Assembly: GCF_019175385.1 (NCBI RefSeq)
Contig: NC_083341.1
Span: 67,055,800 to 67,119,799 of the forward strand
Reading direction: 5' to 3'
Source: Lycium barbarum
Lineage: Eukaryota > Streptophyta > Magnoliopsida > Solanales > Solanaceae
Length of the DNA: 64,000 nucleotides
The first letter of the stretch is position 1; every line of letters begins with the position of its first letter. The translations under genes and the position numbers were made by a program. Below, piece after piece: positions 57,723 through 64,000 of the stretch. The notes beneath the pieces are model-generated. The model was given only the letters and a program-made list of their open reading frames with translations. It searched no databases and was not told where the DNA came from.

Positions 57723-60700
57723 TGTTATATCCCGTGTTTTCACACATTTGGAAAATTGGAAATAATTTGGACTTGTAAGAAATAAGGTCATAATTGAATT
57801 TATGTAACCCTTGAGTTGTTATGAAAGAATACTAATGTGGAAGTGTTGAAGAACGCTAAGGGCAAATTTGGGATTTCGAAAATTAGTTTCGGGAATTACA
57901 AAACGGGAATTTTAACCAATTGGGCTCAAAAGCATGAAATGAAAAATGAGGCCCAAACTAGAGAGGGTGGCCAGCCACATAGTGGTCCAAGCCCATGGAT
58001 TAAGTAATTTTCCATGTGCCAAATTACTTACTTAGAGATCATTCCTTTAGAATTTTCAAGAACAATAGAGAGAAAGCAAAGCAAGAACACCAAGAACAAA
58101 GCATAAGGGCAATTCGGCCAAGCTCTCAAAAATTCACCCTCAAAAATATTGTTCCAAAAATTATTATCTTGTGGTTTTTATACTAATTCAAGGTCCCTTA
58201 ACAACGTGGTGTAGTTGGTTTGGAAGAAGGAGGACTTGGGTCTTCAAATTGACAAGTTACCCAAGTGAAGAAGATTGGAAGAAAAGGTAAGGATTCATTC
58301 TCTTTTATATGTTATAAAGCCTTTGTTTATGTTGTATTAAGTAGAGATGAGTAGAAAATATGGTAACATGGAAGTTTAGAAAGTGGGTGTACATGTGTGC
58401 ATGTGGCCGTGTATATGCACTATGATGTGTAGTTGGAATGAGTTGAATTTCATGTTTTATTTTAGTTGTGAGTAGGGTGGAATTAATATTGGAAAGAAAA
58501 GTCGAATGAATTTGGTGAGAGTTGGAAAAACTACATGTTGGCCGTAGGGTTAGGTATGATGAAATGGAAATGGTTTAAATGTTGTTTAATATGTTAATTG
58601 AGTTGTTGTGATTCTTGCATTGTAAATGTAGGAAAAATGATGTAAGCTGCAGTGAAATGGAGTGTGAGAACTTATGCCGTTTGCCTATGATTTTATAACA
58701 TTATGGAATTAAGTTGTTAGGGTGCAAACTATGATGATTGTTGATGAATATAGAAGATGGAATTGAGTTATGAATGTGTATGTTAAAGATTAGAAGAACC
58801 GGATAAATTATGGTTTTGGCGGAAAGTGTATATACTTTGTATATCTTGTGTATTTAGTGTAGAAACGATATGAAATATTTCCGAATGGCATTATAATGAT
58901 CTAGATTGATAATGAATGTGAAATCGTTGAGATTAGTTTGAAAGTTAAGGTTAAAGTAAAGGTTATGGCATTATGTCGGCAAGTAGAACTAGTTGTGCCA
59001 TATTGTGTTTCTAGTGTTTGTTGTTGATGTTGATGTTGTTGTTTGGGTTGTTGTTGATGATTTTGAGCCAAGTTGAATTCTCGGGGGTGCTATATGTATA
59101 GGGGAAGTGCTGCCGAAATTTCGGTAGACAAATATGAGTTGAATTGAATTCGTAGCATCTATAGCTTACAATTGGTAAATGTGACCATTTGCAGATTTTT
59201 GACGAAACGGAGAGTGAGCTTGGATAGGCTTAAAAAGCTCAAAAGGTATGTAAAGCTACCCCGATCCTTCTTTTGGCATGCCTAAGTGTATTAGGATCGA
59301 ATTCGGGTCTCGAAAGACTTTCTGCCCCTCGGAATCCGCAAGTGAAAATATCACTTTTTCTTTCAGTAAGATTGAACTCTTTTGGTATGTTTTCTTGGAA
59401 ATTATGCAAACTTTCTCTAAACTCCTTGGAAAGCTACAGAATGTCCGTAGAACCTTTATAGGTGACCCCATAAGCTTAAAGGGCGTAATTTGGACCCACC
59501 GCCTTGCTTGTCCCGAGGTGGGCCCACTATTCCCGGTTTTGCCCTTAATGTACTTAAGTCTTCTTTTCGAATAGTTCTTAAAAGAAACGTTTTGACTACT
59601 ATTCTAGTTACTTAACAAACAATGTTTTAAATACTCCATTGAGTCCAATAAATTGTTTTGACATTCGGAACGATTTCAGAAAGGCTATACTTCTATAATT
59701 CATTATGATATCCGAAACTCGTTTATTATGTTCCCGTTCGACTTCATTGGATCGGTTTGTCTTTGATATGCCTCATCGAGTTTATTAAAACATTTATGAT
59801 ATTTTAAATTGCATTAGTCTCTCACTACTCCATTCGTGGATGCCCCAATGTTTCCCACACTGAGCCCGGGCCAGGATATGTTGTCAAGCGTGATTCTTTG
59901 CATTGTTCGCCGTGCCTCGATGTGAGGGGGCAGGTATACGCGTACATGGGTTTGTGGAGTATGTTGTGCCATGTACGCTTGTTCTGATATGATTTACTAT
60001 GGCCATCTGATATGACATATTATGTTACGGGGTTATGCCCCTATTCTGATTCTTCTGGGTTGTGGCACCAGCGTCGGGAGGGTGGCCACGTTCTGTCTGC
60101 CGAGTCCCTTGGCAGGGGCCGGATTTGATATGACATATGTTTCTGTACACACTCCGCATGTTTTAAAAAATGTATAGCTGATACTTTGTATTTTCTGTTT
60201 ACTTTCTGCACGTTCTATACCAGTTATGATTTTGTTTCTGCAACTCAGGCTTTACATATTCAGTACATATTTCGTATTGACCCCCTTTCCTCGGGGGCTG
60301 CGTTTTCATGCCGCGCAGGTACCGACGACAGGTTTGCTGATCCATCCGCTTAGGATCTCATTCTGCTAATTTTGGAGCGCTCTTTTATTCAGAGCCATCT
60401 TTTGGTATAGTCTGTCACCTCTATATATGTATATTCTCGTTCATGGGTACGGCGGGGCCCTGTCCTGTCATATGATTCTGTCGTTCTGTTAGAGGTCTGT
60501 GGACATGTTTGTGGGTTGGGATCTTTCTGTATAGCTGTGTGTATATGTTGTATTTGGGCGATCCCATTCGCCGCGGCGGCCGGTCTGCATATATTTAAAT
60601 GTTACTCTGTTGGCCCTGTGCGGCCTTTGTTGGTATTTTCTGCGTGCAGGGTATATGGGATAGTCCGTAAAACAAAGGAAACTCTGCCAAATTGTTTCTG

Positions 60701-60812
60701 GAAATTATCTAAATTGGAAGTAAAGCTTTGTCGGCTTCTGCTATATATAATAGAATGTGTTTGAGTGCCCAGATAGGGCACTAGTCACGGCCTACGGGGT
60801 TGGGTCGTGACA
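57723..60812 (+). mobile_element. 5' LTR (3090 bp) of the plus-strand Tekay-like element
   Basis: It starts TGTTATATCCCG and ends GGGTCGTGACA, followed by AAAG and the PBS. In order it holds a GTAAGG site (58287), TATAGGGGAAGTGCTGCC (about 59097-59115), a putative 51-base mini-exon (59195-59245), AAAAG-GTATGTAAAGC (59246), hairpins (59865 and 60100), TATTGAC (60275), the hairpin CCCCC/GGGGG (60281-60297), CGCGCAG-GT (60318) and a GGCGGGG hairpin (60451-60469). Confidence 0.92.
59246..60318 (+). other. Putative LTR intron (plus-strand element)
   Basis: The limits are set by the conserved GTATGTAAAG donor-like word and the GCAG-GT acceptor-like word, with TATTGAC about 40 nt before the AG and a hairpin between them. 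A leader spliced here would still carry the PBS, because the acceptor lies about 500 bp before the LTR end. Inferred only. Confidence 0.45.
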
Positions 60813-60816
60813 AAAG

Positions 60817-60828
60817 TGGTATCAGAGC
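60817..60828 (+). other. Primer binding site of the plus-strand element
   Basis: TGGTATCAGAGC, four bases after the LTR end; complementary to initiator tRNA-Met. Confidence 0.92.
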
Positions 60829-61015
60829 GGTTCGTCCTCGGAATGTCTACAGACCGTGTCTAGTAGAATCTTGTTTAGTGGTATGTTGTGCACCACACCT
60901 ATAAACAGGAGGCTACAGGGCATTTACGATACTACCCTTCTTTCTGTCTTAGATCGTGCGATAGAGCTGTGTTATCAGGATGATTCCTCCCTAACGAATT
61001 GTTACATTTGCAGTT
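60829..61015 (+). other. 5' untranslated leader of the plus-strand element
   Basis: It shares several words with the array leaders (GTGTCTAGTAGA-TCTTG, CCACAC-TATAAACA-GA-GCT), so the leader is conserved between families. The gag ATG follows at 61016. Confidence 0.75.
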
Positions 61016-64000
61016 ATGCCTCCAAAAAAGGCGACAGCGGCCCAAAAGGCCAAGGCAGCAGCTGTGGGAGAGACTAGTCGGGCCTAGAGGGTTACCAGGG
61101 CCCATGCACATATTGCTCCTGATATTTTGCCCCCGGCAGAGGGCTCTTCCACACCGCCACATGTAGAGGAGATTGGAGCAGCAGCAGCTGCAGGTCTAGG
61201 GGCGGCTCCACCGCCAGCGCCCGAGATTCCAGTACCTGAGCCCCCAGCTCCTCGGCCAGGCACTGAGGATCAGTCCGTGAGAGAGGCAGTCCAGCTATTG
61301 ACCAGACTTGTGGCAGGACAGGTTCAGGGGCACGGACTGGGAGGTGACCGGGCTTACAGGCGTGACAGTTCGAGAGCCCGTGAGTTCTTGACTTGTGGTC
61401 CTCCAGAGTTCTTCAGGACTAAGCCCGAGGAGGATCCTGAGGAGTTTATCAGGAAGATGCGGCACACTTTACAGCTGATTAATGCTTCCGAGACAGAGTC
61501 AGTTGCGTTGGCCTCGTACCGGTTGTATGATGTGGCGGCTAATTGGTACGAGTCATGGGAGTTATCTAGGGGTGACGGCGCTCCCCCACCAGTTTGGGAT
61601 GAATTTTCTCAGGCTTTTCTTAGCCATTTTCTGCCTCCGGAGTTACGGCGGGCCAAGGCTGACAGATTCTTATTATTGAGACAGAGGGGTCGCAGTGTTC
61701 GAGAGTACAGTATGGAGTTCGACTCATTGGCCCGATACGCACCTGCTGTGGTAGCTACTATGGCTGACAGGATGCACAGGTACATTATGGGGCTGGACCG
61801 TTATTTTGTCGACAGCTGTTTGGTATTGGCTGCTCAGCCCGACATGGATATTGCCCGGATTCAGGCCCACGCCCAGGGCATGGAGGACCGGCATAGGGAG
61901 CATCAGCCTGATAGGAGTCAGGATCGGAGACAACCCAAGAAGGCCAGATCGTCTGGGTATTCTGGAGATTTTCGGGGCAGACAGCCTCAGCAGCCGCAAC
62001 AGCCTAGCAGACATTTATCCCAGCCGGCACAGAGCGCACCCCCACAGCCTACAGTTCGCAGATTTGATAGCCCAGGGTATTCAGGAGCAGGTCAGAGCTC
62101 CAGGGCTTCAGGTTCGTGGACAGACAGGGGTTCTGGTCAGACGAGGCCACCTAGGCCTCAGTGTTCTTATTGTGGCAGATATCATCCGGGAGAGTGCTAC
62201 GGAGCCACCGGTGCATGTTTTTCTTGTGGCCGTCAGGGCCATTCTGTGAGAGATTGCCCGTATAAGGGTAGTTCAGGTGGTGCAGCGCAGCCTACCAGGT
62301 CAGCCGCCGGGTCTTCATCTTCATTAGTGGCTATGCGCCCTACGGGGCCAGGTACTTCAGCACCAGCGGGTCGCGGCAGAGGCCGTGGTGGAGCTTCGGG
62401 TACTAGCGGTCCTTCGAACCGCATCTATGCTCTGTCCAGCCGCCAGGATCAGGAGGCATCGCCTAATGTCGTTACAGGTACATTATTGGTTTTCTCTCGG
62501 TCTGTGTATGCATTGATTGATCCAGGTTCGACTTTGTCATATATTTCGCCTCTGGTTGCTTGTAAAATTGGTATAACATCTGAACCTATAGAGCCGTTTG
62601 AGGTAGCCACACCGATTGGGGACTTTATTGTAGCAAAACAGGTATATAAAAACTGTTCTGTAATTGTATGTGGCCGTGACACTAAGGCAGATCTGGTGGA
62701 GTTAGATATGGTCGAGTTCGATGTTATTATGGGAATGGACTGGCTAGCCTCCTGTTATGCTAATGTTGACTGCCAAAATAAGGTAGTTCGTTTCCAGTTT
62801 CCCGGGGAGCCAGTTATAGAATGGGCCGGTAATACAGCATCGCCGAAAGGTAAGTTTATTTCATACCTTAAGGCGAAGAAAATGATCAGAAAGGGTTATT
62901 TTTATCATCTGGTTCGGGTACAAGACTTGACAGCAGAAACGCCGACCCTTCAGTCAGTTCCCGTGGTTAATGAATTTCCGGATGTATTCCCAGATGAGCT
63001 TCCAGGCCTTCCTCCGGAACGGGAGATAGATTTTACTATTGATTTGCTTCCAGATACTCAGCCGATATCTATTCCCCCGTACAGAATGGCATCGGCAGAA
63101 TTGAAAGAACTGAAAGAGCAGTTGAAGGATCTGTTAGAAAAAGGCTTTATCAGGCCCAGTACTTCGCCTTGGGGAGCCCCGGTATTATTTGTGTGTAAGA
63201 AAGACGGGTCGCTGCGTATGTGTATTGATTATCGACAGCTGAATAAGGTAACTATAAAGAATAAATACCCCCTCCCCAGAATTGATGATTTGTTTGATCA
63301 GTTGCAGGGCGCCAAATATTTTTCGAAGATAGATCTTCGGTCAGGCTATCATCAGGTATGGGTACGAGAGGCTGATATTCCTAAGACAGCATTCCGGACC
63401 AGATATGGGCATTTTGAATTCAGAGTTATGTCTTTTGGGATGACTAATGCTCCTGCGGTATTCATTGATTTAATGAACCGGGTATTCAGGCCGTTCTTAG
63501 ACATGTTCGTAATTGTATTTATCGATGATATCCTGGTTTATTCTCGGTCCGAGGCAGAGAACGCAGATCATCTGAGAGCGGTACTTGGGGTACTTCGGCA
63601 TCGGAAATTATATGCAAAATTTTCTAAATGTGAATTCTGGCTGGCTTCAGTGGCATTTCTGGGGCATATTATTGCGGCTGATGGTGTCCGGGTGGATACA
63701 CAGAAGATTGAGGCCGTGAAAAATTGGCCCCGACCCACGACGCCCACAGAGGTACGTAGTTTCCTGGGACTAGCAGGCTATTACAGAAGATTTGTGGAAA
63801 AGTTTGCTTCGATTTCAGCGCCTTTGACAAGGCTAACTCAGAAGGGAGCCAAGTTCCAGTGGACTGATGCTTGTGAACGAAGCTTCCAGTTGCTGAAAGA
63901 GAAGCTGACTACAGCCCCAGTTCTGACTCTTCCAGAGGGACTCGATGGATATGTTATTTATTGTGACGCTTCTGGCGTGGGATTAGGCTGTGTATTGATG
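61016..64000 (+). CDS. Gag-pol polyprotein (Tekay/Del-like), one early stop, runs off the window
   Basis: From the ATG at 61016 the frame has a single in-frame TAG at codon 24 (61085-61087). By my codon reading it then stays open to the last base (971 codons), ending in GLGCVLM of the RT/RNase H join. Domains in order are the capsid-like Retrotrans_gag region (about 61390-61800), zinc knuckles (about 62160-62200 and 62216-62257, [14 protein letters not shown]), the protease with [11 protein letters not shown] (catalytic Asp codon 62519) and RT with [17 protein letters not shown]. The RT palm box [10 protein letters not shown] is intact. Where the array has a TGA between protease and RT, this copy has sense codons (KGYFYHLV). 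RNase H, integrase and chromodomain should lie beyond 64000. Because of the TAG it is formally damaged, but it is the best preserved copy here. Confidence 0.92.

Overview
This window looks like plant (eudicot) nuclear DNA, and I see no host gene in it. The coding content is almost entirely Ty3/Gypsy retrotransposon protein of the Tekay/Del chromovirus type: gag with CCHC knuckles, an aspartic protease, RT, RNase H, an HHCC/DDE integrase and a C-terminal chromodomain. The primer binding sites match plant initiator tRNA-Met. Stowaway-type MITE termini and a Helitron 3' terminus also point to a plant. A solanaceous or other asterid source is my guess from the style of the proteins; it is not proven.

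Layout. 1-5293 is AT-rich DNA with short repeats, a Helitron-like 3' end (2879-2907) and a MITE. 5086-38551 is a minus-strand array of four copies of one Tekay-like element. Copies 1 to 3 are a head-to-tail tandem duplication (about 6.75 kb per unit) whose junctions contain non-element flank and a truncated LTR. Copy 4 shares a complete 2.2 kb LTR (25433-27628) with copy 3. The last LTR is split by a 3.59 kb solo LTR (32893-36482, TSD CTAGT). 38552-55201 is an older, decayed minus-strand Gypsy element. It is split inside RT by a 2.4 kb solo LTR (40344-53021), which is itself split by a 10.26 kb defective element (42113-52375, TSD GTTTG). 55202-57722 holds two further partial LTRs nested in series. 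57723-64000 is a plus-strand element with a 3.09 kb LTR, a PBS and a gag-pol frame that runs off the window with a single early stop.

The most interesting signal is in the LTRs. Families that otherwise differ strongly share an ordered set of short blocks: a GTAAG-type site, an AGGGGAA-TGCTGCC block, a (C/A)AG-GTATGTAA block, an array of small hairpins, and a block with TACTGAC or TATTGAC, a five-base-pair hairpin and CATGCCCGCAG-GT. The stem of that last hairpin changes on both sides between families (CGTCC/GGACG, CCCCC/GGGGG, CATCC/GGATG, CGCCC/GGGCG), which supports a conserved RNA structure. My reading is a spliced leader lying wholly inside the LTR, with a roughly 50-base mini-exon and a structured 3' splice site. 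A packaging or other RNA signal is an alternative.

The four array copies are a mosaic: different segments group the copies differently, which implies recombination or gene conversion. Each carries disabling lesions. The plus-strand element at the right edge is the best candidate for a recently competent copy.
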